Source: Isoperla grammatica (lineage: Eukaryota; Arthropoda; Insecta; Plecoptera; Perlodidae). From it: a stretch of 64,000 nucleotides of DNA. Location of the stretch: positions 21,354,186 through 21,418,185 of the forward strand of contig OX246738.1 in assembly GCA_945910005.1 (NCBI GenBank). Direction: 5' to 3'. Below, one piece after another: positions 49,853-61,173 of the stretch (positions are counted from its first letter, which is position 1; each line of letters starts with the position of its first letter). Below the pieces are notes generated by a model. The model was not told the DNA's origin. It did not search any database and saw only the letters and a list, made by a program, of their open reading frames with translations. The position numbers were made by a program, and so were the translations under genes.

Positions 49853-49931
49853 AGAAGTAGGCCTATTGTGTTATTGAAATAAAAGGTATAGGGCATACCT
49901 TTTATTTCGATAACACTATAGGCCTACTTCT
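49853..49931. repeat. Near-perfect 38-bp palindrome
   Basis: AGAAGTAGGCCTATTGTGTT onward (49853-49890) pairs with 49894-49931 over 38 bp with two or three mismatches and a 3-nt loop. Each arm contains TAGGCCTA. It lies within the outer hAT-like element. Confidence 0.9.
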
Positions 49932-50142
49932 GTTTTGCACGCTAATGGGGGATTTACCCACTAACAGTATATTTGTATTTATGATGTAATTCCGCTTTTG
50001 AGTCAGTTTCCGCACGTAATTGAAAATGGGTTTACGCGGCATATTACCGCAGTCTGTTAAGGTGGAGCCAGCAGCAGTCTGCCTCTCGTCAACCGTTGCT
50101 CACATTCCATGGCTTTGACGTGTTATTTTCCTATCTAATTAA

Positions 50143-50557
50143 CAGTGGCGGCACTACGGGGGGGGACCTTCGCACACCCGAAAATTATCTTGTCCACGTC
50201 CTAGCCCACCCAATTGATTCCGATATATGTTTTCTACCAAGAAAAACAATCCCACGATGATAGTAATACCTAATCCCGAATCAATTGACATTAGTTTGTG
50301 TTTAAAGTTCTCTAATTTTCCAGGATATTTCTTTTTTGTGATCTCACCCGGGTTACTAACTTGCTCTCAGCAAATACTGTAAGTGTAAGGCATACAATTC
50401 ATTTTTTAAAAAAGTTAAAATGCAAACATTCCATTCCCTTTCATAAATATAATGGAGTTCTAATACTATGTAATGAAAAATAGGTTCCCCATTTGAAAAT
50501 TATATTTCCCACACGATGCCCACCCCACCCATGTACTTTCCTCTAGTGCCGCCACTG
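50143..50557. mobile_element. Nested hAT-like element (TIR CAGTGGCGGCACTA)
   Basis: The ends CAGTGGCGGCACTA and TAGTGCCGCCACTG are exact inverted copies. Flanking 8-bp repeats are CTAATTAA (50135-50142) and CTGATTAA (50558-50565), one mismatch. It is 415 bp and non-coding, with a G-run just inside the left end. It inserted into the older element at 49754. Confidence 0.9.
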
Positions 50558-50737
50558 CTGATTAATGTAATCTGAAAGCTGTGTAATAATATGAGTAACA
50601 CAAATCCCAGGAGACCTGAAATCCTCCCAATTTATATTCTAGCAATGTTATCCCTAAAGTGTACTTTTAAGAAATATATTCTAATGTGATCGATCGATAA
50701 CGTTCATTTGACGTTCGATTATCGATGCCCATCCCTA

Positions 50738-52352
50738 CTATTACATTTCAGTCAATTGGGAATTCATTGGCGTGTTAGTACACTGGATATCATTTTCATT
50801 TTGTAGTGCATTTAACTATTCTTGGATTAAACAGATATCAATGACTGGTTATATATTACAAATTTAGTTCAAACATGATTGGGATCAGGGTTTATTTGTT
50901 ACATACACATGCAATGTGAATAATACACCTACTAGACACAATTTTTGTGTAATGTCGTAATGGCTGTTCTTCATAGATTGAGAACTTAATGAATTTGTGG
51001 TTACAATGTTGAAATACTAAAATACTACCTAATCATACTATGTACGTACTTAAGCATTCCCAACACTAATAACTAAAAAAGTTAAAAAAAAAAAAAAAAA
51101 CATTTTTAAACAAGGCAGTCTCACATTTTTGTGTTTCAAAATTTGTCATATGTTTGTATCCCAAATTGTGTCCTGTTGTTACTTGTTGTAGAGTCATTAA
51201 AACAGCCTAAAAGTAACATTTCATGGCAATGCTCAGGATAATTGAGCCATTAACTCTTACTTAACTTAACCCTTTTTGTCATCTGTACTATAATATGTTA
51301 CTTAGGCTTATATAATTAGTGAATAATGACCAGTGGTATAGTCATTAAATGGCACTTTAATTTTAAAATTAACTGATTTCTTAAAATGTACTGGTGCAAT
51401 TGGTCATCTCAAGAAATGTTTGTTTTGTACGTAGTGTATACCCAATCTTAAGCAATATATGCGTGAGTCCTTAATTATAGCCAATCAAAATTATCTTTCT
51501 ATTGTAATAGGCAAAGCTATATAATGAAAAATGTGCACCTACTATATTGTACATTTTGTCTCCAAATGTGCTACAATCAATTAACATATTTTATGTGACA
51601 GTTAAAGTGTAATATTATGTAAATTCGAATGCTATACAATTCTAAAGAAGCATACGTGATACAGACTGTTTTCCTCAACTAAACTGTCTGGGTGAATAGG
51701 ATAAATTCTTGTTATAATATAATATATTTTAACCAAAAAGTTGAAAGCTAAATAGAACTGGTAGACTGGTAATAGGTTAATAATATATGTATGTAGTATG
51801 TAATGTACCTAATAGAAGTGGTAAAGAAATTCTGTACCATTGTTCTGATTTGTTCATTCTGTATTCGTATATTCATTGGAATGGGATGTTGTAATATTCT
51901 CGTGGTACGTATGTACTTAATAACGTAATTTTAGGTACACGCAAAATCGTGGTGCAAAGTCATGCACTTCTGGTAGTTGTTGGTACAACATTTGTATGTC
52001 AGTAATGAACTGATATTGTTTGTGATTATCTTAACACCATAAAGGTAAGCACATGGACTGCTCACGTAGAGCAACAGGGCTCCAACATACATGTTGAGAC
52101 GAGTAAATTATGTTTACGTAGAACCAACCATTGTGCATAAACTGAAGTTTTGGATTTACCCACATTATAGACCCCGTGTTTAATTGCTGGTACCGTACCT
52201 AGTATTAAAAATATCTGAATTTTACTTTTGGGCAAATTATGTTTTCCAAATTGTTCATGCCCTGAACGGGCTTATATGGCGTGATAGCGAGGATCTCGCT
52301 GGCTTACTTTGAGCTCTAGTAAGCCTGTGAAAGTTTGAAGATCCCATGCATT
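50738..52352. other. AT-rich 3' flank, nothing recognised
   Basis: Contains a poly-A run near 51082-51100 and no supported feature. Could include distal 3' UTR of Cdc25. Confidence 0.5.
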
Positions 52353-52732
52353 AACAGGGAAGGATACCTCTACGTCAAAAACCGCACAAAATTTTCATTT
52401 TTAAATTATATCACAAGAATGGGCTTCAAAATCGAAAATCTGAATCAATAGCGCACTGTGGTTTAGTAAGCCCTACACATGAAATGCTCTAAGTTGTTAC
52501 TTATTTATATTATAATCAGTATGTTTTTTCATAAATAATAAATTTTATTACTAATTATCGAATTGTAATGAAAATACTATGCTAATGGTTATAATATTTT
52601 ATTCAGTCTGTAGGGCTTACCAAAGTACAGTGCGCTGCTGATTTAGATTTTTGATTTCTTGTTGCAATCTCGAGATATAATTTAGTAATGAACATTTTCT
52701 GCAGTTTTTGACGTAGAGACTACCCTTCGCTC
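52353..52732. repeat. Foldback element, family FB1, copy 2
   Basis: Left end AACAGGGAAGGATACCTCTA; right end GACTACCCTTCGCTC. Arms contain ACGTCAAAAACCGCACAAAA and GCGCACTGTGGTTTAGTAAG. The two ends differ: AACAGGGA at one, GAGCGAA at the other. Copy 3 at 58408 has the same two end types in reverse order, so the two are the same subfamily in opposite orientation. Confidence 0.88.
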
Positions 52733-53080
52733 AAGGCACATCAGAGTGTTTCTTAAATAATTACATCCATGCATAAAAATATTTTTTTCAATTTGTCACA
52801 AGCATCTTTTAAAATTTGACTTGGGAGGTTCGTGTTCGTAAACTTTTTTCTAGCTACAGTCTACAATATAAATTATTGTAATTAAAATGAACTTCAGTTA
52901 AATTATTGATAGTCAGTCTACATGCATTGCTAGTCTGTCTTCAAAAATCTAATATACAGAAGTATATTTCCTGTCACAAAATATAGTAATAAAAATAATG
53001 ATCATTAATAACTTGTTTTTGTACTTCAATATTATAAATTTCTCTTTAAATCACATTGTTGCCATAGCAATTACAACAAT
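52733..53080. other. AT-rich stretch, nothing recognised
   Basis: No gene or repeat that I can support. Confidence 0.5.
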
Positions 53081-53495
53081 TAGGGTTGCTGCCGAATATC
53101 GATTATCGATATTAAATAATTGCAATCAGTTAGCAATTGATTGCCGATCTGTGTATTTTTCTGCCAAGAGATTCCAAAAGTATGGGCTAAAAAAAGAATC
53201 GGTAGCTCAAGTTGTACGTTACGACGTCTCTGTCTTATCAATCAAGACCTTAATCAATCAATCAATCAATCTTCACTCGCCAACACTGCAACAAACGGGC
53301 ACCGCACCGACCCTTTGCAGCGCCACAGCGGGCTCAGTTGCACGCATGTCTTACAAAAAACACAGGCAATGTGCCAGAGGGAATGAACCAAATACCACAG
53401 ATTTTACATATTTATTTAGAACCCATTTTTTTTTATTAGTCAATAGTGATCGACTCATTTTCAGTTATCAGACATTGCATCAAATGGCAACCCTA
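53081..53495. repeat. Possible MITE with TAGGGTTGC ends
   Basis: The ends TAGGGTTGCTGCC and GGCAACCCTA are inverted, with ATCGATTATCGATATT near the left end. Inside, 53218-53270 resembles a SINE tail (ACGTTACGACGTCTC, then repeated ATCAATCA). The flanking 8-mers match poorly, so the boundaries are tentative. The 169-codon open frame that spans it (52998-53507) is not a credible gene. Confidence 0.5.
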
Positions 53496-56150
53496 ATAAC
53501 TACATAATTACAATCACATATTTATCCAGAGTATTTACATACTCAAAAGTCATAATACAAAAAGTAGTTGGTTGATTTCCTTTGCCAGTGTTGGTAACTC
53601 ATGAAGTCAGCAACAAAAACTCTTCCTTGTCAACATGTTTCCTACAGCGGACCAACAACAGACGGTAGGCCTACTTCCCGACTTTCAACACTTTTAACTT
53701 GCAGCCCCCAATAATGTGGGTCACAAGGTAGTAAATTTACTTAAAAATTACATAAAAAGATGGTAAAAATTCTTTTCAATCGATCAAAATATAAAAAGCA
53801 TTGATTTTATCAATTTAAGTGCAAAACCGAAATGTACATACATGAAAAAGCATATGTGGATGTACTGTCAGTACAAGCAAACATCAATTTAAATTTTCAC
53901 CGGCATTAAGTACAAACCCTAAATTAACATATGCAAAACATCGATTTTCACCAGTACATGTACATTTTTGGGGGTAAATTCCTAATATATTGCCATGATT
54001 AAACAGCATAACTAGGCTGTTAGTGTATTGCATTAATTGTCAAAAAATCAGAACTTTTAAATGCCTCCCAAAGTCCAAATATCATTCACATAAGAACATA
54101 CCAGTAGTATACAGTAAAACTCTTCTAGGAATAACATTTCCTTGAGTAACATGTCCCCCCTTTACAAATGGTGCAACCCCATACTGTATATATGTACTAT
54201 CTTGAGCTAGTTCCAATTATGTATTGAAAAACACAGTGTCAATGCTAGTCTCTATTCTCTACTACTGAATTCAGTACTGTGTATCAAAATTTGATTCTTT
54301 GACTGATGTAAGCATTGTGTTAAGCCATGCTTGTCTTAAATGGACAGTTGCTTACAAAATTATGAATAAATTATACATTTTTATAACAGTAACAAATGTT
54401 ATTCAATATTATGTGTGTTTGCACTAAATTCCATATTGTCTTCCCTTATCAAATGACTAGTAATCAGTAATCCTAATCAGTAATCAATGATGCAATAAGC
54501 AATATTGAGAAGTAAATTAAGAAAATTTATTCGTGATTTTCGATCATCCATCATTGTAAATTCGAAAAATACCAATATAGAATACAAATTCAAATCTAGT
54601 ATCCCGATATTTAACTTTCCCTTTATGATAAGAATATTGTTATGCATAGTCAACTACTTTCAATGTGCTTGCTGCAACAGCTGGTGAAGAAAAATGTAGT
54701 GTTGGGAGGGAGCGCACTAGAACCATCGGAGAATAACTGGTCTAAATTGAATTAAATTGCATGCAATATCGGCTTTTTGTACGGAGAAGGTGCTGATTAA
54801 TGATGATCCGATTATCAATCGATTTGATAATGTGTTCAAAATTGATTTGTAATTTAAATTGTTGGTCACTTGTCATCCCTGTATTAGTGAGCACTGAGCA
54901 TAATAGGTAACAAACAACCCAAACTGGAAATTCACATTATTTGTAATGTCACACTAAGCATAAAGACATGACTGCATTGCATACATAGTTGTAATTAAAA
55001 GAGAAACATGATACAAACAAACAAAAGAGCACCCCCTATATCTAGATTTATTAAAATTGCTTAATGAAATCCAAATGTGAAATGATGATTCATAGCTTAA
55101 CTAGCTGGTCAACATTGTATCAGCTGAAACTTTAAAAAATCCAGCTTGGAAAAATTTGAATTTAGTATGTAGGGAATAATACTAACGTCGAGAAAATATG
55201 TTGGCATTGTTTGTCTTGAAATTTTTATTACAATACCAACACCCACTCTTGGAAGACAGTTAATATGATCTAGTTGTTATGCAATTTGGTCGATCTCAGT
55301 TCGGACTAATGTTGCATGCACTACTGTGATATACCAGTACGTACGTACATACTGTTAAGTAATGTAAGACGGTTGTAAATACATTTGTGCTGTAGTGGAA
55401 TATGAAATTTAAATAGTTGTGTGGTGTGCTTGGTACAGTTTACATGGATTATATTATTATTGCTTTTATGTATAGTCTTCAATAATATCTTCTTGAATTT
55501 TCTTTTATTTCCTGAGAAACTACTGCAATAGTTTCTCTAAATGTGTTTCATTTTTAGTGAGGTTAATGTCAAATTGAAATACACCAACTTATCGCAGTTT
55601 GTCCCCGACATCCAAATCTGTGTTTTGGGGGGGGGATAGATTTTCAATTGACATTTTGTAAATGACAAAACTGCAAATTTATGTATAGCAATAGATATCA
55701 AACATGGCTTCCATGGGATGGCAACCTGAATATTAGATGGTGTCTTTCTCTTAAAGCATAACTTGTAATTGTTTGAAAAATTGTGTAAAGTTGTCAATTA
55801 CATGATTCAACACGATGAGTAATTTTTGTCGAATAGTAATTATAATAAAAGTAAGCTGACAACAAATACTACTAGATATTTTATTCTTTTCATATGCCCA
55901 CAGCCACATTACTAAGTTATCATGTGTCTATGCTTCCCGCTCCTTTCTATCCATGTCCTCGGGCATTTCATTTGTCAATAACTTCCGTGAACCTAGCAAA
56001 TAAAAATACGTGTCCTCTGTCCTGCAATACACACTCATCTGTTATTTAAATGTACCATTTACCTCTAGTTACTCAGTACGTGCAGTCGTGATTTTAGTGT
56101 GAAAATCACACTTTTGCCAGGACATAAGGAAAAACAATGAAGGTTATATA
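53496..56150. other. AT-rich stretch, nothing recognised
   Basis: No supported gene, repeat or RNA. Short open frames only; a G-run at 55627-55634. Confidence 0.5.
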
Positions 56151-56189
56151 ACATTAGTAAAGCTTTTTATCCCTCTTCCCCATCATTCT

Positions 56190-56660
56190 GTATCAGGTGC
56201 AAGTGTGTGCTCGCAATTAGGTTAATGCTGAGTTTGCCAAACATAGCCAAACATCGCAACAACATGAATGGTGACGTGGGCGGCTATAGACTGAGTTCAA
56301 CCTGGTCTCCAGCTGTTAACATAGCAACCAAACAGCACTTGCAACAACTCCAACAACAACAACAGCTACAACAGCATCAGCAACAACAACAGCGACAACG
56401 AACGCAGCACACAACGAGCGAATGGGGCGCCACCACCAGTGCCACACCCACCTGTACCCAAGCTGACAGTTACCCCCTCAGTGTCCGGCGAGAACCTAGG
56501 CGGAGTGGTCGACTTAGGGAACGCGCTAGGCACTCCTGAAGATGTCCCTCACAGAAGGGACGAAACGTCGAGGTAAGCCACCTTATCACCCACGACGCGG
56601 CGAAACATCCCGTTCAAGTTACAATTTTATTTCATTATTATCGGGCCGCGAAATTTTAAA
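56190..56660 (+). mobile_element. Penelope-like retroelement 3' remnant
   Basis: The frame at 56207-56539 contains AKHRNNMNGDVGGYRLSSTW. This resembles the MN-x-D-x-GYxLS-x-W sequence that typically follows the GIY-YIG endonuclease at the C-terminus of Penelope-like element proteins. It continues into a Gln-rich stretch encoded by CAA/CAG repeats. Immediately after it, 56536-56580 has CCTGAAGATGTCCCTCACAG, then AAGGGACGAAACGTCGAGG, a stem flanked by CTGAAGA and GAAACGTC as seen at the ends of such elements. Reverse transcriptase and most of the endonuclease are absent, so the copy is 5'-truncated. The same tail order appears in the inverted repeat at 43396-43590. Confidence 0.55.
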
Positions 56661-58023
56661 ATGTGAATTAATTTTATTGTTGTTTTCCTGTCCCATGAAA
56701 GGACAGGATAGTGTGTCACCAGCAATCTAGGACAACAACAATAACACCAAAATACTGACACTTGCATAATAATGTAACAACTTCGCTGTTTCAGGGGTTT
56801 GCCCGGTGGCTGCTGCTCAAAATCAAGTAAGGGCTACCGAAATATAAATACTTTACCTAGTCGGCTCCGGAACAGGCACCTCAAATAATTTAACATCAAT
56901 AGATATGGAAGGTGACCGTTAAGGTGATGGTGCGTGTGACAAATTGGAACCTGTGCCGATTGTGCTCAAATCGTGCAAAGGATGTGCGTGGCTTTCTTGT
57001 TTTGCACGACAAAAAATACACTATGTCCGTTATTTTTTTCTGAAACACTCAGAATGCACTCGAAAAGCCAGGTTTTAAAACATTTCGCCTACGACGCTAT
57101 TATCGGGACCTTTGCCCAATCCCCCTTTGCTTTTTTTTTGCCTGGAAAGATGTGTCCCTCCAGCTTGAGTTAAAAATATGGCAACCGTACCCAAAACCAA
57201 AAAGAATTATTTATGCCTATGGCTTGTGAGAAAGACCTTATGAATAGACTAGACTTTGATAAAGTAATCAACGAGGTATCAATGATGAGTAAATTGTTAA
57301 AAAAGCAATTCATTTACCAAAATACCATGTGCGCCTCCAACTAAGCCATGTGCATTTCGATTAGTGTCAATGTCTGTAAACATAATATTTTGTAAATGTG
57401 TAATTGATACCCCCCCGGAATCAATTATTTTTTATTGGCCTGAATGGTGGTAGTTTTGCCCGGCCTGCTTTTTAGCGCCAGTCCGCCCTTGCGGACGATA
57501 CGGAAGTTCAGGTAAAGACGACTACAGGGAATGGAATGAAATAGTGTAATCCAAAGATAATACAATACCTACTTCGTAATCTATCTAAAAATAGCCAACG
57601 CAAGGTCCTCACCTCATTGTCATGGGTAGGCATAATATAAATGTGCTTTGTTCATTATGCGGTTCCTCATTGTTGTTTCAACTAAGACTTGTTATTCTAC
57701 ATACAGAAATCCTAACGAATTCGTGAGAAATAGAGTTGCGCTCCCATGCAAGCTTTATTGTTAGTTTTTTAGCTTTACGGGTGAACTCGGTACATAACAA
57801 AATGATTACACACACGCATGTGCCGTGACCCAACTGATTAGTCCACGTGTATGAGAATCAGTTGATCACAGACTTGCTGAAATTTATCCAATCGTATGTC
57901 CACGTATGAGTATCACAGACGGGACAAACTAATATTTATATTTTATGTGGAGCTTTGTGACTAGCCTATATTTCCGAATGAAAATGAAAAAATGCAATGT
58001 GCAACATTAATTTTGAAATCATG
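56661..58023. other. Non-coding stretch; small hairpin only
   Basis: CCTGTCC/GGACAGG hairpin at 56687-56707; otherwise no supported feature. Confidence 0.5.
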
Positions 58024-58060
58024 CGCCACATTTTGATCAATAATTGATCAAAATGTGGCG
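58024..58060. repeat. Perfect 17-bp palindrome
   Basis: CGCCACATTTTGATCAA at 58024-58040 is exactly complementary to 58044-58060 with a TAA spacer. About 25 bp further on, AATGATCAA/TTGATCATT forms another, so the region is dense in TGATCA. Confidence 0.9.
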
Positions 58061-58269
58061 AAATTAAAGTTTGATGATGATCAATTCAAATGATCAATTA
58101 TTGATCATTCCTTCAAAATCGATGTCGTCTGCACGAGTTCAGTTTCGGTGTTGTGCAGCTGCTGTCGTGTTTGCAATTTCGTTTATGGGTTCAAGCACCT
58201 ACAATCCGTTATCTGTGGTTCAAGCTTTGAGAGTTTGAACGAAACGATGTCTACATCTTGGTCTCCTAA

Positions 58270-58957
58270 CCAAACTTTAATCCGGCGATTTTCTGTTAAT
58301 CGGAGATCAAAAATGGCGCCTGGTAGAAGCCACCATGCATATTGTAATGTTTGTTGAAACCATGGTAACCATTACCAATCCGAGATTAGTAAATCGGCCG
58401 ATTAAAAGCGAAGGATAGTCTCCAGGTGAAAAAACCGCAGACAATTTTCATTATTTAATTATATCTCAAGATTGCAACAAGAAATCGAAAATCGAAATCA
58501 ACAGTGCACTGTGGTTTTGGTAAGCCCTACATACAGAATGAAATATAACAATTAGCGTAGTTATATTGATTATTAATAATTCGATAATTAGTAATAAAAT
58601 TAATTATATATAAAAAGCATACTGATTACAACGTAAGACAGAACTAAGAGCATTCAGTATGTAGAGCTTACTAAACCACAGTGCGCTGTTGATTAAGATT
58701 TTCGATTTTGAAGCCCATGCATTCTTGTGATATAATTAATAAATTAAAATTTTGTGCGGTTTTTGACGTAGAGGTATCATTCCCTGTTCAAGTCCGAGTT
58801 CACCAAACTTTTTAATCGGACGATTTATTAATCTTGGTTTGGTTATGGTTGCCATGGTTTCAACAAACTGCATACAAGATGCTTGGTAGTTGGTGCACTT
58901 CTACTTGGCGCCATTTTTTATCACCGATTAACAGAAAATCGCTGGATTAGAGTTTGG
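58270..58957. repeat. Foldback element split by FB1 copy 3
   Basis: The left arm CCAAACTTTAATCCGGCGAT, then TTTCTGTTAATCGG and ATGGCGCC, is matched by the complement at the right (GGCGCCATTTTTTATC, CCGATTAACAGAAAATCG, GATTAGAGTTTGG). The inner arms (CCATGGTAACCATTACCAAT against GGTTATGGTTGCCATGG) also pair. The centre is occupied by the FB1 element at 58408-58788, so this is the older, host element of a nested pair. Confidence 0.85.
58408..58788. repeat. Foldback element, family FB1, copy 3 (nested)
   Basis: Left end GCGAAGGATAGTCTCC; right end GTAGAGGTATCATTCCCTGTT. Arms share AACCGCAGACAATTTTCATT, CAGTGCACTGTGGTTTTGGT and related sequence with copies 1 and 2. Its orientation is opposite to copy 2. 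Confidence 0.88.
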
Positions 58958-60278
58958 TGAATAGGATGTGAATGCAATATTTAAAAGATTAGCTTTTCCT
59001 ATATTAACATCATAAACATATTTTCATTTTCAGAAGCACATATTCTGTAATATTTAAAAGATTAACTTTTATATATTAACATCATAAACATATTTTCATT
59101 TTTATATTTCCTTTCACAATACATTATTTTAAAACGTCATGTCACTCACTCCTGTGACGTCACTATTCAGGTGTATGAAGGAATGTGTTGCGATTGATGG
59201 TAAGTGACATCACATGCAGACAAACAATCTGTCTACTCCTGCTGTATCTTTCTTTGACTGGTGAACATTCAGGCGCGTAACAACTTTGTTTTAAGTTGGA
59301 CAGGGGCACAAATATAAAGACACAATTTTCACAACAATTTTGTTATATAGGAAAAGAATCTGGTATATGGTTGTAGAATCATTTGTCATGCTACTTACTG
59401 CAGTCGATTAGTTCGCACCTTTTTTAACAACGCAACTTTTCCCTCAGGGGGATGTCTAGCGTATCTACCAGGTTCGTCACCACGGCTCGACAAATAGTTG
59501 ATTGACATAAAATATATTCAGTATAAACCTACTATTAACACAAAATAAAATCAGGAAAGTATTAGTATTTTGGTTTTTGCAACAGTGGGAGCCCAAAATT
59601 TCATGCTACTAGTGTAAACGGGGTCTAGGTGGAGCTCCAGCAGCTGACGCAAAAAAAATCATACGATATTCTCTTCTCAAGTGCCCGGAAAATGAGTAGA
59701 TTAATTTATTTTTCATCCAGAAGGATTTTTGTGAGTTATTATTACTAAACTAAAACCATATCTAAAACTATTTTAGAGAGAAGCGATGCTGGGTTTTATA
59801 CCACTATATATTAGTACCGTGCAGTGCACGATTAAACGATTTTGGACCTTTTGGTTGGACAATTATGGGGGGCGATTCGCCCCCCCCCCCCCTTCCCTGT
59901 AACCGCTAACTGCTACTGTATATTCATTATAATTACCAATATATTTTGACTTGCAAATAAATTGTGTTATTCACTGTGATTGTTTATTAAAATTGAAAAT
60001 AAAAGACAATATTCAAACGTTTTTGTATATGTATAGATATAGTTCGAAACTTTGTTACTGTTGTAGACCTAGTGGTTTTGCCAGATTATCCAAGGGGTGC
60101 TTCAGCCCACCCTGACTGGGGGGGGGGGGTCAGTGAGTAGAGTGGGGGCGGGGGGTCAATTGCCCCCATTCCCCCCCCCCCCACCCCCACCCCACATGAA
60201 TATTTCTAGAATCGTAATCAACATTTTTAAGTTGTTTAAAACACAATCAGTTTTAAGGCGTATGGTTTAAGGTTTAAG
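58958..60278. other. Non-coding stretch with C/G runs
   Basis: A short direct duplication (ATATTTAAAAGATTA near 58978 and AATATTTAAAAGATTAAC near 59051) and several C- and G-runs (59880-59892, 60119-60130, 60171-60182). No gene recognised. Confidence 0.5.
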
Positions 60279-60600
60279 GCGTAGTGAATGGGGCTTTGCA
60301 CGCAAAGCTTGACGTAGAATGCGCCACCACCGTCCAAGCCCAAATCCATGACCTGCTGGATGGATGAGTAAATCAGCGCGGACAAGGTCTACTTGACCCA
60401 TCCAGCAGGCTGTGATAACAGCATTTTGCCAAAGAAGTAGCTCAAGTCCAGAGCCTCCTGGATGGGTAAATCAGCCCTTTTTTCATAGCTAAAAAGCTAT
60501 GCGGAAATCAAGTAGACCTTGTCTGAGGGCTGGCACTACGCTGGCGCTGCGAGTGGGAGAATGTGGCAGTGCAAAGCCCCATTGAGCAGGGCAGTGAGAT
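60279..60600. repeat. Composite palindromic repeat
   Basis: AATGGGGCTTTGCAC at about 60287-60301 is complementary to GTGCAAAGCCCCATT at 60569-60583. Inside, GACAAGGTCTACTTGA (60381-60396) is complementary to 60508-60523. CTGGATGGGTAAATCAGC-like sequence occurs directly repeated near 60357 and 60459. Confidence 0.75.
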
Positions 60601-60704
60601 TAGAAAAAGGGGAAGGGGAGATAACAAACTCAGGAAGACATGTAAAGCTGAACTCTTTTCTGGAAAGGACGACACTGGATTGGAATGGATTGATCGAAGA
60701 CTAA

Positions 60705-60851
60705 GGTTGGAATTCATAGTCGGCCCCTACACCTAGGGGCACCCATTGTTGCTATGGATTTGTTTTGTTTATGGGAAATAACATGGAAACAACTGTTACC
60801 TTGGTAACAATGGGCGCCCCTAGGTGTAGGGGCTGACTATGAATTCCAACC
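60705..60851. mobile_element. Harbinger-like MITE with TAA duplication
   Basis: 147 bp with arms of about 50 bp: left GGTTGGAATTCATAGTCGGC, right end complementary (GACTATGAATTCCAACC). TAA flanks both sides (60702-60704 and 60852-60854). A 3-bp TAA/TTA duplication is typical of PIF/Harbinger elements. No coding capacity. Confidence 0.75.
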
Positions 60852-61116
60852 TAAGTGGGACAGAGGAAAACATGGGGAAAGGAAGGCAGAGGAGGAGGAT
60901 AAAGTTGGAAGGTCAGAGAAAGAGTGGATGCGCCCGCCACTGGTCCGGAGGGGTCATCTTCGGGATGAAACAACTACCATACATACAACAACCATGTAGT
61001 TGCTAGTTATAGTTATATACTATTGATGTAGAAAATCATAAAATAGGGGCAATAATTATAAATTTTCATTGTAAAAAGCGGAACTCATTTTGGTCAATAA
61101 ATAAATTCATAATGAA

Positions 61117-61124
61117 CTACTACA

Positions 61125-61156
<32 letters not shown>
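61117..61156. repeat. (CTA)n microsatellite
   Basis: Short trinucleotide array ending 18 bp before the start codon of the 61174 gene. In the gene's frame it would read poly-Leu, but no ATG precedes it in frame and the frame is closed by TAA at 61102-61104. Confidence 0.9.
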
Positions 61157-61173
61157 CTGATGAACTACCTAAG

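Larger units (their letters stand above)
49754..50737. mobile_element. hAT-like MITE (TIR TAGGGATGGGCA), with nested element
   Basis: Left end AAGGGATGGGCAAAACTATC; right end GATTATCGATGCCCATCCCTA. Both adjacent subterminal regions carry repeated ATCGAT. Flanking 8-bp direct repeats are TTATTACA (49746-49753) and CTATTACA (50738-50745), matching at 7 of 8 positions. No transposase frame is present. Inside are a palindrome (49853-49931) and a second hAT-like element (50143-50557). Confidence 0.85.

Noticed and set aside
52998..53507. 169-codon + strand frame
   Set aside because: Runs through a MITE-like repeat and a SINE tail with repeated ATCA; composition is not coding-like.
56207..56539. 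Stand-alone Gln-rich host gene
   Set aside because: The GYRLS-x-W context and the adjoining CTGAAGA-stem-GAAACGTC motif fit a retroelement remnant better.
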